DNA of 64,000 nucleotides from Candidatus Desulfofervidaceae bacterium. Its GTDB lineage: Bacteria > Desulfobacterota > Desulfofervidia > Desulfofervidales > Desulfofervidaceae. The stretch covers positions 248,001 to 312,000 of the forward strand of contig JALWFG010000011.1 of NCBI GenBank assembly GCA_027038965.1, written 5' to 3'. The notes beneath the pieces are model-generated. The model saw nothing but the letters and a program-made list of their open reading frames with translations, was not told where the DNA came from and did not search any database. The stretch's first letter is position 1; every line of letters starts with the position of its first letter. The translations under genes and the position numbers were made by a program. This document shows, in pieces, positions 1 to 7,871 of this stretch.

Positions 1-902
1 GGGCCAGTGCCAATCCCGTTTATCCCTTTTTTGACCGGGGGGTAACCCTTTATGGTGAGTTGTTTAATAAGAGCCTTGTTTACACCCTGGGTGCTTTCAC
101 AGGGGCAGGCATGGAAAGGGATTACGGAAAATCAGATATAGATGACCACAAGGATTGGACTGGCCGTTTATTCTGGACTCCCTTCAAAAATTCAAGCAAT
201 GACTGGATAAACAACCTGCATTTTTGTATTGAAGGCACGTGGGGCACAGAAACGGTTAACACAAAAGGGTTTGAAAATCGCGGATTAAGAGCGCAGGACT
301 ATCAGAGTCTGGTATGGAAATGGAATACAAAGGACACATGGACTATCGGCCATCGCTATCGTTATGGCTTTGAGATCCACTGGATTAAGGGACCGTTCTT
401 TATCAGCAATGAGAATCTGAGAGTAAGCTGGGAAGATATTCGTAAAATCAGTAGTGGCATCGAAGGGACTTCCGGTATTTCTGGTCACACCTCTGTTTAC
501 ACCGTCTTTGGCGGATATTTCTTAACGGGTGAACGCATGCAGGTTTCTAACTGGGGCTGGCGATTTCCTGTGCCCAAGCACTACTTTAATCCGCTTGCGG
601 GCAGTTGGGGCGCTTTCTGCCCGACATTTAGTTACACATTTACGAGAACAACGCAAAATCTGTTTGATGCAGGGGTACTTGATGGCGCGAGTCAGCTCCA
701 CTCATTTGTTCTTGGTCTTAACTGGCTCTGGAGCAGTATGATTAGATGGCAGTTCAACCTGATGTATTTGCACGCAACGGCAACAGGACCAGGTGAGGGT
801 TTGATCGCGGGAGAGAATGAACATAAAGGCTGTAGTTGGCTACTAACCGAACACAGAAGAGATGAATGGATGTTTGGGGCACGGGTGAAGTTTACAATGT
901 AA
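1..902 (+). CDS. Phosphate-selective porin O/P-like outer-membrane protein (5' end missing)
   Basis: The reading frame is open from base 3 to the stop at 900-902, so this is the C-terminal ~300 residues of a longer protein that begins before the window. The segment around RGVTLYGEL, followed by LVYTLGAFTGAG, resembles the repeated strand/turn pattern of the OprP/OprO porin family (anion or phosphate-selective 16-strand barrels). The rest is rich in aromatic residues, Gly and Asn with alternating hydrophobic strands, as expected for a beta-barrel, and ends in a short strand (WMFGARVKFTM). Family placement is by recognised pattern only; substrate is unknown. The TTG at 60 is not a real start because homologous sequence continues upstream of it. 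Confidence 0.7.
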   Translation, partial: ASANPVYPFFDRGVTLYGELFNKSLVYTLGAFTGAGMERDYGKSDIDDHKDWTGRLFWTPFKNSSNDWINNLHFCIEGTWGTETVNTKGFENRGLRAQDYQSLVWKWNTKDTWTIGHRYRYGFEIHWIKGPFFISNENLRVSWEDIRKISSGIEGTSGISGHTSVYTVFGGYFLTGERMQVSNWGWRFPVPKHYFNPLAGSWGAFCPTFSYTFTRTTQNLFDAGVLDGASQLHSFVLGLNWLWSSMIRWQFNLMYLHATATGPGEGLIAGENEHKGCSWLLTEHRRDEWMFGARVKFTM

Positions 903-1243
903 GTTTCCCCCAACCGGGTCGTTTCAAATGTTCCCACCCCAGATTAGACATGCTTAACGGCTCGGTTGGAGGCTAAATAAAAAGGGAGGTAAAAGGTGAA
1001 GCTTAAATTAATTGGCAAATATATTGTAAAAGTGTAGTGTAATGCAGGTAGGAGGTAGCCTAGGTTTGATGAGGGCACGAAGTAAGGTCGGTCAGGATAA
1101 TCTGAAAAGCAAAGGTGAAAAAGGCTTAAAAAGTCACAAAGGCCCTGGAAACGCGCCAGGGTTTGTTTAAAAAAGAGAACTAAAAAATAGCAAAAAGGCA
1201 AAAAGGCAGAAAATATATGTTAAACCTAATCAAGGAGGTATTT
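903..1243. other. Gene-poor gap with no convincing gene
   Basis: About 340 bases between the porin stop and the permease start. I see one terminator-like hairpin (listed separately) and a 13-codon frame starting GTG at 995, after a good GGAGG, that stops almost at once and may be a decayed gene start. An A-rich stretch with the repeat AAAAAGGC lies before 1217. A minus-strand frame across 944-1201 has low-complexity composition (many Leu, Phe, Tyr) and no recognisable domain. Confidence 0.5.
1143..1168 (+). terminator. Hairpin after the porin
   Basis: CCCTGG and CCAGGG pair across a 7-base loop and are followed by a T-rich tract (TTTGTTT). It is consistent with an intrinsic terminator for the porin transcript, although it lies 240 bases past the stop. 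The stem is short, so confidence is moderate. Confidence 0.45.
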
Positions 1244-1605
1244 TTGATTTTGCATGAAAGTTTTACTTTCATTTTACTCGGTCTTATCATAGGTATTCTT
1301 GCCAGCTTTACTGGACTCGGAGGTGGATTTTTGATGGTGCCTCTATTGCTTTTCCTTGGCTTTGAGGCCCAGAAGGCCGTGGGAACTTCCTTTATGGGGA
1401 TTCTGATTATTTCTATTTCGGCCTTATTTGCCCATGGTAAATTAGAAAATGTAGATTATAGGGTAGGGATATTGCTGGGCATTGGCGGTATAATTGGTGC
1501 CCAAATGGGCGCAAGATTGTTAGACATGTGCCTACGGATACGTTTAAGAAAATATTTGCCATTATTCTCTTTTTGCTGGCCCTACGGATGTTCTTAAAAA
1601 GGTGA
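1244..1605 (+). pseudogene. TauE/SafE-type permease, short and frameshifted
   Basis: The N-terminal half matches the TauE/SafE (sulfite exporter-like) permease repeat: GLIIGILASFTGLGGGFLMVP, then an AVGTS motif, then GGIIGAQMGARLL. The likely start is TTG 1244, because AAGGAGG lies 7 bases upstream. After GARLLDM (about 1527-1532) the frame that began the gene runs into unrelated residues and stops at 1597. The next frame reads VPTDTFKKIFAIILFLLALR and stops at 1603-1605, exactly the sequence expected at the end of such a repeat. So there is one single-base frameshift. Even when repaired, the protein is ~120 residues, half of the usual ~250, so it is either a one-repeat form or a broken gene. 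It sits directly before two other damaged genes. Confidence 0.65.
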
Positions 1606-1619
1606 TAAAATTTTATTAA

Positions 1620-1997
1620 AGAGTCAAGATTGATGCCAAGCAGCTTCAGCAAGTTTTTCTTAATATTATTAACAATGCTATTCAAGCTATGCCTAATGGT
1701 GGGAGTTTAAGGATAACAACTAGGTTAAATAGTGAATTAAACCTGGTTGAAATTTTCATAAAAGACACTGGTGTAGGTATTAAGCCGGAACATAGAAGGA
1801 GGATTTTTGCCCCATTTTTCACTACCAAAAAGGTAGGAGAGGGCACAGGCTTGGGTCTTACTGTCAGTTATGGCATCGTTACCAACTATGGTGGAACTAT
1901 TGATATTGAGACCATCACAGAAGAGGAGGAAAAAAAAAATCACGGCACTACTTTTATCATCAGGTTGCCGGTGTATAAATCAAAACAAGGGGGGTAA
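1620..1997 (+). pseudogene. Histidine kinase remnant, ATPase domain only
   Basis: The frame opens after a stop at 1617-1619 and reads the C-terminal HATPase domain of a two-component sensor kinase: QQVFLNIINNAIQAMPNGG (N box), DTGVGI (G1 box), FAPFFTTK (F box) and GEGTGLGL (G2 box), ending at 1997. No sensor domain, transmembrane segment or HisKA phospho-acceptor domain lies upstream; the permease tail ends only 14 bases before. The N-terminal ~80 % of the kinase has therefore been deleted. The remaining sequence closely resembles the ATPase domain of the intact kinase at 2425-4467, so this is a decayed tandem paralogue. Confidence 0.75.
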
Positions 1998-1999
1998 AA

Positions 2000-2428
2000 A
2001 TGCCAGGGAAGATTCTTATTGTAGATGATGAAAAAGCAATGCTAGAGTTGTTAAGCATGACTTTTAGACATAAACTGTGTATGAGGTGATTACGACCACT
2101 GACCCTGTGGAAGTACCTGAAATTTTGGAAAAAAATAATATAGATGTGGTTATCAGTGACCTTCGTATGCCAGAAATAGATGGAATAGAGCTTATGGATT
2201 ATGTGAAACAGGTAGATGAGACTATTCCTTTTATTGTTATAACAGCTTATGGTACAATTGAATCAGCGGTGGAAGCAATGAAAAAAGGTGCTTTTGATTA
2301 TATCACCAAGCCTTTCAGGAAAGAACAGATCATTTTAACAGTTGAGAGAGCGATGAAAATGCATCAGTTACAAAAAGAAAATTGAACTTAAAAAGCAACT
2401 GGAACAAATACGCAAAAAGCAGGTATGA
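2000..2428 (+). pseudogene. Response-regulator receiver remnant with two frameshifts
   Basis: ATG 2000 begins MPGKILIVDDEKAML, the first strand and acidic pair of a receiver domain, but this frame stops at 2087-2089. The receiver continues in another frame (about 2077-2385) with VVISDLRMPEIDGIEL (phospho-Asp), TAYGTIESAVEAMKKGA and the conserved KPF lysine. A second shift near 2381 restores the first frame, giving IELKKQLEQIRKK and a stop at 2426-2428 that overlaps the next gene's ATG (2425). Even if both shifts are sequencing errors, the protein would be a ~140-residue receiver plus helix with no AAA+ or HTH domain. It is a partner of the kinase remnant and a paralogue of the receiver at 4457. 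Confidence 0.7.
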
Positions 2429-4467
2429 ACTATCTATCCAAAAAGACATTTTTGACTACCACATTTTTTGTTATCTTTATTTTACTGGGGAGTTTTGTTT
2501 TAGGTTTCCGCTCGTCCCAGGAATTAAAAAAAGTCGTAACACAACAGTTTAACCACCAACAGCTTATTCTTGCCCGTCAGGCTGCCCAAGAAATAGAAGG
2601 CAGTTTCAATGCCCTGATAGAAGAACTAATTACTCTAAAAAGACTCTACTCAACCGCAGGAATATTCTCCACTAGATTATTGCAAGCAATTTTTCAACGC
2701 ATCCAAAAATTTGGGGCCAAGGGCATTTTTATCGTTGATAACAAGGGCAAAATTATTTATCAAGAGGGTATTCCGTTCCCACATGTTTCTTTTCCTATAA
2801 AATCTTGTTTCAGTCATGAAGAAATATCTGTTCTATTTAAAAGGCCCTGGATTTACATTTCCACATCTCTTGGGAAAAATTCCATTGTATTTCTTATTGA
2901 CTCTTTGCTTTTGGTTAAGAAACATGTGGAGAAAATTCGTTCTGGGGAAACAGGCTATGCTTGGATTATAGATGATACGGGTTATTTTGTTTATCACCCG
3001 ATTAAGGCCTTTATTGGTCAGAATGCCTTTAAAGCCAGACGGGAAAGAGCACCTTATTTTTATTTTAAAAAGATAAATGAAATTCAGCGCCAGGAAATGT
3101 TACAAGGCAAAGAAGGAACAGGGGAATACATATCTCTTTGGCATAGGAATCTGAAAGGTCATATTAAAAAAGTTGTTGCATATACCCCTATCCATCTCCC
3201 TTATACACAACATATCTGGTCAGTAGCAGTATGTGCCCCGGAAGGGGAAGTAAGTAGAGTGGTTCACTATCTTTATTTAAAGCAGTTTATCATCCAGGGC
3301 AGCCTCATTTTTGCCCTCATCTGGCTAGGGATTATCCTCTTTTCCTTGGAGAGTCGCTTTAGAAAAAGATTGGAAGAGGAAGTTGCTAAAAAAACCGAGG
3401 TTTTAAAAAAACAAGAAGAAAGATATCGCCTTTTGATAGAATCTGCTGATGACTTAATCCTTACTCTGGATCAATTTGGGCAAATTCTTTCTTTTAACCA
3501 AGCTACACTTACTTTTTTTGAGAGACGACCAGAGGAAATTAGAGGCCAACGCTTTGATGTTCTTATGCAATGGCCTAAGGAAACTTTGAGTGCCTATCTA
3601 AAAAGACTTTCTAATGAAAAAGGCAGCATTATAAAGGAACATCTTATCAAAATAGAAAACAAAAAATGCTGGTTAAATACTAAATTGATGCCCTTACGCT
3701 TAGAGGGCAAAGTTAGAGAAATTTTATGCATTACTAGAGAAGTAACTCAGGAAAAGCTCTTGCAAGAACAATTAAGTAATACTGAAAAATTAGCTTCTTT
3801 GGGAACCTTAGCCGCAGGCGTAGCCCATGAAATCAATAACCCTCTTGGGATTATCATCGGATTTGGAGAACTTCTGCTTGAGAATACCCCTAAGGAATCT
3901 CAGGCCTATCAAGACATAAAGACCATTCTTAAACATGCCTTTAACTGCAAAAAAATCGTAGAGAATTTGCTTAATTTTGCCCGTCCAACTCAAGAAACTC
4001 GTGAGACCACGATGGTCAATGAGGCCATTACAGAAATTATTACTGTCATGAGCCATTTTCTAAAGATACATAATATTAAGTTAAAAACCACACTTGCAGA
4101 GCACTTGCCCCCTGTTAGAGGCAACAAAAAAGAGCTCCAACAAGTTTTTTTGAATTTGATTATAAACGCCATAGATGCTATGCCTGAGGGAGGAGAATTA
4201 TTTATTTCTACTGTTTTGGATGAAGATCAAAGTATAAAAGTTATCTTTCAAGATACAGGTTGTGGCATTAAAAAGAAACATCTGGGCAAAATTTTTGATC
4301 CTTTTTTTACCACCAAACCTCAAGGCAAGGGAACAGGATTGGGCCTATCTGTTAGTTATAGCATCGTCACCAAATATAATGGTCAGATTTGGTGTGAAAG
4401 TGAAGAGGAGAAAGGAACCACCTTTATTATAAAACTCCCTTCCACAGGAGGCAATCATGCCAGGTAA
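2425..4467 (+). CDS. Membrane sensor histidine kinase (Cache-like sensor, PAS, HisKA, HATPase)
   Basis: Intact 680-residue two-component kinase. A transmembrane helix at ~8-27 and another at ~290-312 frame a ~260-residue extracytoplasmic domain of Cache-like character (SGETGYAWIIDDTGYFVYHP is typical). A coiled linker and a PAS domain (~335-440) follow. The HisKA box holds the phospho-acceptor His in GVAHEINNPLG, and the HATPase domain shows NAIDAMPEGG, DTGCGI, FFTTK and GKGTGLGL. It overlaps the response regulator by 11 bases, so the two are co-translated and form a cognate pair. Cache sensors usually bind small metabolites such as carboxylates or amino acids; with an acetyl-CoA-synthetase-like gene downstream, an organic-acid signal is plausible but unproven. 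Confidence 0.88.
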   Translation: MNYLSKKTFLTTTFFVIFILLGSFVLGFRSSQELKKVVTQQFNHQQLILARQAAQEIEGSFNALIEELITLKRLYSTAGIFSTRLLQAIFQRIQKFGAKGIFIVDNKGKIIYQEGIPFPHVSFPIKSCFSHEEISVLFKRPWIYISTSLGKNSIVFLIDSLLLVKKHVEKIRSGETGYAWIIDDTGYFVYHPIKAFIGQNAFKARRERAPYFYFKKINEIQRQEMLQGKEGTGEYISLWHRNLKGHIKKVVAYTPIHLPYTQHIWSVAVCAPEGEVSRVVHYLYLKQFIIQGSLIFALIWLGIILFSLESRFRKRLEEEVAKKTEVLKKQEERYRLLIESADDLILTLDQFGQILSFNQATLTFFERRPEEIRGQRFDVLMQWPKETLSAYLKRLSNEKGSIIKEHLIKIENKKCWLNTKLMPLRLEGKVREILCITREVTQEKLLQEQLSNTEKLASLGTLAAGVAHEINNPLGIIIGFGELLLENTPKESQAYQDIKTILKHAFNCKKIVENLLNFARPTQETRETTMVNEAITEIITVMSHFLKIHNIKLKTTLAEHLPPVRGNKKELQQVFLNLIINAIDAMPEGGELFISTVLDEDQSIKVIFQDTGCGIKKKHLGKIFDPFFTTKPQGKGTGLGLSVSYSIVTKYNGQIWCESEEEKGTTFIIKLPSTGGNHAR

Positions 4468-5845
4468 AATCTTGGCTGTAGATGATGAAGTAGACATGTT
4501 AAGGCTCTTAGAAAGAATTATTAAAAGCAAAACTGGTTATGATATAGTAACTACTCCCTCTTCTGAAAGGGCAATCAAATTTATTCACAAAGAATATTTT
4601 GATCTCGTTTTGATTGACCTAAAAATGCCTGAAATGAATGGAATGGAGTTGCTTAAAAAAATCAAGGCCATTGAACCCGATACCGCCGCTGTTATCATCA
4701 CTGCTTATGGAACTGTTGAATCGGCAGTAGAGGCCATGAAACTTGGGGCCTTAGACTTTATCACCAAACCCTTCAAGCAAGAGCAGATCTTACTTACTAT
4801 CAACCGAGCTATGGAAATACAGTCCCTAAAGAGGGAAAACCGGCGTTTAAAAGAGGAATTAAGTCAACAAAGGGATGCCGATTTTATTGTTGGCAAAAGC
4901 CCTGCTATGCAATCAATTTATAAATACCTCTTGCAGGTTGCTCCATCTTCTGCCCCTGTAGTAATTACTGGAGAAACCGGTACTGGTAAAGAACTTATAG
5001 CCAGATTGGTTCATAAACATAGTAGAAGAAAAGGTTCTTTTGTAGCCATAAATTGCAGTGCCTTCCCAGAAACTTTAATAGAAAGTGAACTATTTGGTTA
5101 TGTAAAAGGGGCATTTTCCGGGGCCATTAAAGATAAAAAGGGGTTAGTAGAAGAAGCCGATAATGGAACACTATTTCTAGATGAGATAGGTGATTTAAGT
5201 CTTTTAATGCAGACAAAGCTTTTACGATTTCTTCAAGAGGGAGAATTTCGTCCAGTAGGTAGCACTATAACCAAAAAGGCCAACGTGCGAATTATAGCTG
5301 CTACCAACAAAGATTTGGAAGAACTCATTAGAGAAGATAAATTTAGAGAAGACCTTTATTATCGCATCAATGTAATTAAAATTCATATTCCTCCTTTAAG
5401 AGAAAGAAAAGAAGATATTCCACTTTTAGCTCATTACTTTTTAAAAAAATATGCTGAATTAAATAAGAAAAATATAAAAGGATTTTCTGAAAAGGCAATG
5501 ATTGAATTAATTAACGGAAGCTGGCCAGGGAATATCAGACAACTGGAAAATGTCATTGAAAGAGCAGTCATTATTTGCCAAAAAGAAGAAATTGGCCCCT
5601 TGGACATAGATCCTTTATCAAAATCAGTTCAAACTCCATTTGGTCAAAAAGACATCTCCTCCATTTCCTTTAAAGAAGCCAGGAACAGGGCCATACTAGA
5701 CTTTTATTATCATTATTTGACAAATCTTTTGACCCAATGTAAGGGAAATGTCTCTCAAGCAGCAGAAAGGTGTGGATTAAAAAGACAGTATCTTTATCGC
5801 CTTATCAAGCTTGTAGGCCTCGATCCCGATAATTTCAGAACTTAG
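4457..5845 (+). CDS. NtrC-family sigma-54 response regulator
   Basis: A 462-residue activator: receiver domain (1-120; VDDE acidic pocket, phospho-Asp in VLIDLKMPEMNG, TAYGT, KPF), AAA+ domain (~140-380) and Fis-type HTH (~425-455; NVSQAAERCGLKRQYLYRLI). Walker A is GETGTGKE and Walker B is GTLFLDEIG. The sigma-54 contact loop reads GAFSGA rather than GAFTGA, a mild Thr-to-Ser change that keeps the hydroxyl. The start overlaps the kinase gene, so the kinase at 2425 is the partner. The promoter at 5968-5984, 120 bases downstream of its stop, is of the class this protein activates, making 6032-8711 the likely target. Confidence 0.9.
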   Translation: MPGKILAVDDEVDMLRLLERIIKSKTGYDIVTTPSSERAIKFIHKEYFDLVLIDLKMPEMNGMELLKKIKAIEPDTAAVIITAYGTVESAVEAMKLGALDFITKPFKQEQILLTINRAMEIQSLKRENRRLKEELSQQRDADFIVGKSPAMQSIYKYLLQVAPSSAPVVITGETGTGKELIARLVHKHSRRKGSFVAINCSAFPETLIESELFGYVKGAFSGAIKDKKGLVEEADNGTLFLDEIGDLSLLMQTKLLRFLQEGEFRPVGSTITKKANVRIIAATNKDLEELIREDKFREDLYYRINVIKIHIPPLRERKEDIPLLAHYFLKKYAELNKKNIKGFSEKAMIELINGSWPGNIRQLENVIERAVIICQKEEIGPLDIDPLSKSVQTPFGQKDISSISFKEARNRAILDFYYHYLTNLLTQCKGNVSQAAERCGLKRQYLYRLIKLVGLDPDNFRT

Positions 5846-5923
5846 TGTCACTTCTTAAGAAACATTAATACTCTAATAGTGTCTCTTTTAAGTTTACATA
5901 TATTTTTGCCAATCATGCAAAAA
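5843..5923 (+). promoter_or_regulatory. Candidate upstream activator sites (direct repeat plus inverted repeat)
   Basis: Two related elements, TAGTGTCACTTCTTAAG at 5843 and TAGTGTCTCTTTTAAG at 5877, are spaced 34 bases apart (about three helical turns). At 5903-5923 there is an inverted repeat, TTTTTGC-N7-GCAAAAA. They lie 45-125 bases upstream of the sigma-54 promoter, where enhancer-binding proteins normally bind, and directly follow the NtrC-type gene. Assignment to that regulator is inference. Confidence 0.4.
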
Positions 5924-5967
5924 TAGAATAAATCTTGTTAAAATCTTTATCCTCCCTTCATTTTATC

Positions 5968-5984
5968 TTGGCATATTTTTTGCC
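5968..5984 (+). promoter_or_regulatory. Sigma-54 (-24/-12) promoter
   Basis: TTGGCATATTTTTTGCC has the GG of the -24 box and the GC of the -12 box exactly 10 bases apart, matching the TGGCAC-N5-TTGC type consensus. Transcription would begin near 5995, about 37 bases before the next start codon (6032), which has its own AAGGAGG. An NtrC-family regulator gene ends just upstream. Confidence 0.75.
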
Positions 5985-6031
5985 AATTTTAAATGTCAAA
6001 ATCTAAATGTTCTTAATTAAGGAGGAAAATA

Positions 6032-7729
6032 ATGAAAAAACAAATTATGGAATACTGGAAAGAGGCCAGTTCAGGGTTGTTTTGGTTTCATCCTTGGAAT
6101 AAGGTGTTAGATGTTTCTTCCTTCCCTAAAGTTACTTGGTTTAAAGACGGAAAGACAAACATTGCTTACAATGCAGTAGATGTCCATGCTATTTCCCATA
6201 GGCGTAATAAGGTAGCTCTTGTCTGGGAAAGTGAGCCAGGGCAGAGGATCCGTTATACCTATTTCGACTTAGCCCGAGAGAGCAAGCAGTTTGCCAACGT
6301 CTTGAAAAGTTTAGGAACAAAAAGGGGAGATAAGGTAGTGCTTTTTATGCCCAATATTCCTGAAACCATAATTGCCATGTTGGCTGTACCTCGTTTAGGG
6401 GCTATTCTTGTACCTGTAAATGTAAGATATGGCCCATTTGTACTTAAAAAAATCCTCAAAGACACTCAAGCAAAAGTTCTAATTACAGCCAATGGCTATT
6501 ACCGTAAGGGGCAACCAATATGCCTCAGACCTACTGTAGAATCAGCCTTAAGTGGAGTTTCTGAACCTTCCTGTGTGGTTATGGTAAAACGATTACAAGA
6601 AGAAGAATTTGAAGCTAGAGACAGTTTCCTTTGGTATCATGAATTAATATCTGGGCAAAGGCCAGAATGTTTTCCTGAAGAAATGGAGTCCAATGAGCCA
6701 TTTGCCATTATCTATACACCTAATCATGAAGGGAGAATGGTTGGCGTTATCTATTCTCACGGAGGGTTTATGGTAGGTTTATCTCATAGTATGGAATTGG
6801 CCTACAATCTTAAGGAGACAGATGTTATTTGGTGGAACACAGAGCCTGGAGACATTCTTAATTTGGCCTATACCGTTTACGGTCCTCTTCTTAAAGGAAT
6901 CACTACTGTGCTTTATGAAGGACACCTGCTTTATCCAAGAGCAGAAAGAATCTGGCAGATTATAAATAAATATGGAGTAACCATTTTAGGGACCTATCCC
7001 TCTCGGCTAAGGGCCCTTATACCATTTGGCCAAAAGCCGATTAAATCCTGGGACTATAGCACTTTAAGAACTATTTCCTTAAGTGGAGAAAAATTTGACG
7101 AGCGCCTTTCAGAATGGCTTTATGAAAATATCTTTGATAGACCTGGTAAGATAAAGAATTTTTGGATAACTGCTGAATTAGGGGTCTTTACCCTTATTTC
7201 ATCCATTAAGGTAGAAACAAAAAAGAGCATCTTTTCTCTTTCTCCTTTTCGATGCCTTATTCCCATTGCCTGTCCTTCTATTGTGGATGAGAATGGCAAT
7301 GTGCTTTCTAAAGGACAAGAAGGAGTCCTAGCCTTTGAAACCCCTATCCCAAGTATGTTTACTGGTATATGGGAGGGGGAAACATTATATTTAGACTATT
7401 TTAAAAACGGTTATTTTTGCACCAAGGATTATGCATTTCTTGCCGATGAAGGGATAGAGCTATTAGGTCACCGCAGTAAAAGGGCTATTAATATTGGTGG
7501 TTTAATCGTTCCTGCAGGACTAGTAGAAAGTGCCATAGAAAAGCATAGTGCTGTAGCAGCAGTTGTCGCTCAACCCATGGAAGATAGCGTGAAAGGTCAG
7601 GTAGTAGAGTTGAAGGTAAAACTCAAGCCAGAGGTAGAATTAGATCATGAAATAAGGGTTGAGCTTTTAAGATATGCCAAATCTGAATTGGGGGAGGCAG
7701 TAATTATTGGCTTTATTGAATTTATTTAA
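6032..7729 (+). CDS. Acetyl-CoA-synthetase-like AMP-binding protein, active-site motifs degenerate
   Basis: A 565-residue member of the ANL (acyl-CoA synthetase) family, closest in pattern to AMP-forming acetyl-CoA synthetase: GDKVVLFMPNIPETIIAMLA, a DVIWWNTEPGDILNL segment, VYGPLLKGITTVLYEG and YGVTILGTYPSRLRALI. Key motifs are damaged. The phosphate loop (normally YTSGTTGKPKG) reads YTPNHEGRMVG. The aromatic motif WWQTETGG reads FWITAELGV. YxTGD reads FCTKD, and the GRxDD hinge reads GHRSKRA. The chain ends before the usual catalytic-lysine region (PKTRSGK). Normal adenylation activity is unlikely; ligand-sensing or a structural role is possible. Expression from the sigma-54 promoter and an undamaged frame argue against a simple pseudogene. 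AAGGAGG supports the start. Confidence 0.75.
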   Translation: MKKQIMEYWKEASSGLFWFHPWNKVLDVSSFPKVTWFKDGKTNIAYNAVDVHAISHRRNKVALVWESEPGQRIRYTYFDLARESKQFANVLKSLGTKRGDKVVLFMPNIPETIIAMLAVPRLGAILVPVNVRYGPFVLKKILKDTQAKVLITANGYYRKGQPICLRPTVESALSGVSEPSCVVMVKRLQEEEFEARDSFLWYHELISGQRPECFPEEMESNEPFAIIYTPNHEGRMVGVIYSHGGFMVGLSHSMELAYNLKETDVIWWNTEPGDILNLAYTVYGPLLKGITTVLYEGHLLYPRAERIWQIINKYGVTILGTYPSRLRALIPFGQKPIKSWDYSTLRTISLSGEKFDERLSEWLYENIFDRPGKIKNFWITAELGVFTLISSIKVETKKSIFSLSPFRCLIPIACPSIVDENGNVLSKGQEGVLAFETPIPSMFTGIWEGETLYLDYFKNGYFCTKDYAFLADEGIELLGHRSKRAINIGGLIVPAGLVESAIEKHSAVAAVVAQPMEDSVKGQVVELKVKLKPEVELDHEIRVELLRYAKSELGEAVIIGFIEFI

Positions 7730-7833
7730 AAACATATGGGAAAAATTGGGAATAAGACTCCAACTGAATTTGAACAAAGGTTTTATCAAAGTTATTATCA
7801 GGAGGTGGCTTAATAACCTTTACCTTAAAATGG

Positions 7834-7868
7834 GTTGAAATATGTCCGCTCAAAGGGGGGGTATTACA
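7834..7868. repeat. 35-bp direct repeat, copy 1
   Basis: Begins GTTGAAATATGTCCGCTCAAA and ends ATTACA. A second copy lies at 8945-8979 with no gaps and, by my count, 29 of 35 identical bases. The two copies bracket the DUF169 gene and the insertion-sequence remnant. Copy 1 spans the 5' end of the DUF169 gene. Confidence 0.7.
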
Positions 7869-7871
7869 AAA

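Noticed and set aside
60-902. Treating TTG 60 as the start of the porin
   Set aside because: The same frame is open to the first bases of the window and continues the porin pattern, so the gene is cut by the window edge.
7736-7813. A 25-codon frame between the synthetase-like gene and the DUF169 gene
   Set aside because: No ribosome-binding site and no recognisable sequence; too short to support as a gene.
7838-7854. Similarity of AAATATGTCCGCTCA to the bla promoter region of common plasmids, suggesting vector sequence
   Set aside because: The match lacks two bases of the plasmid sequence and no other vector sequence surrounds either copy.
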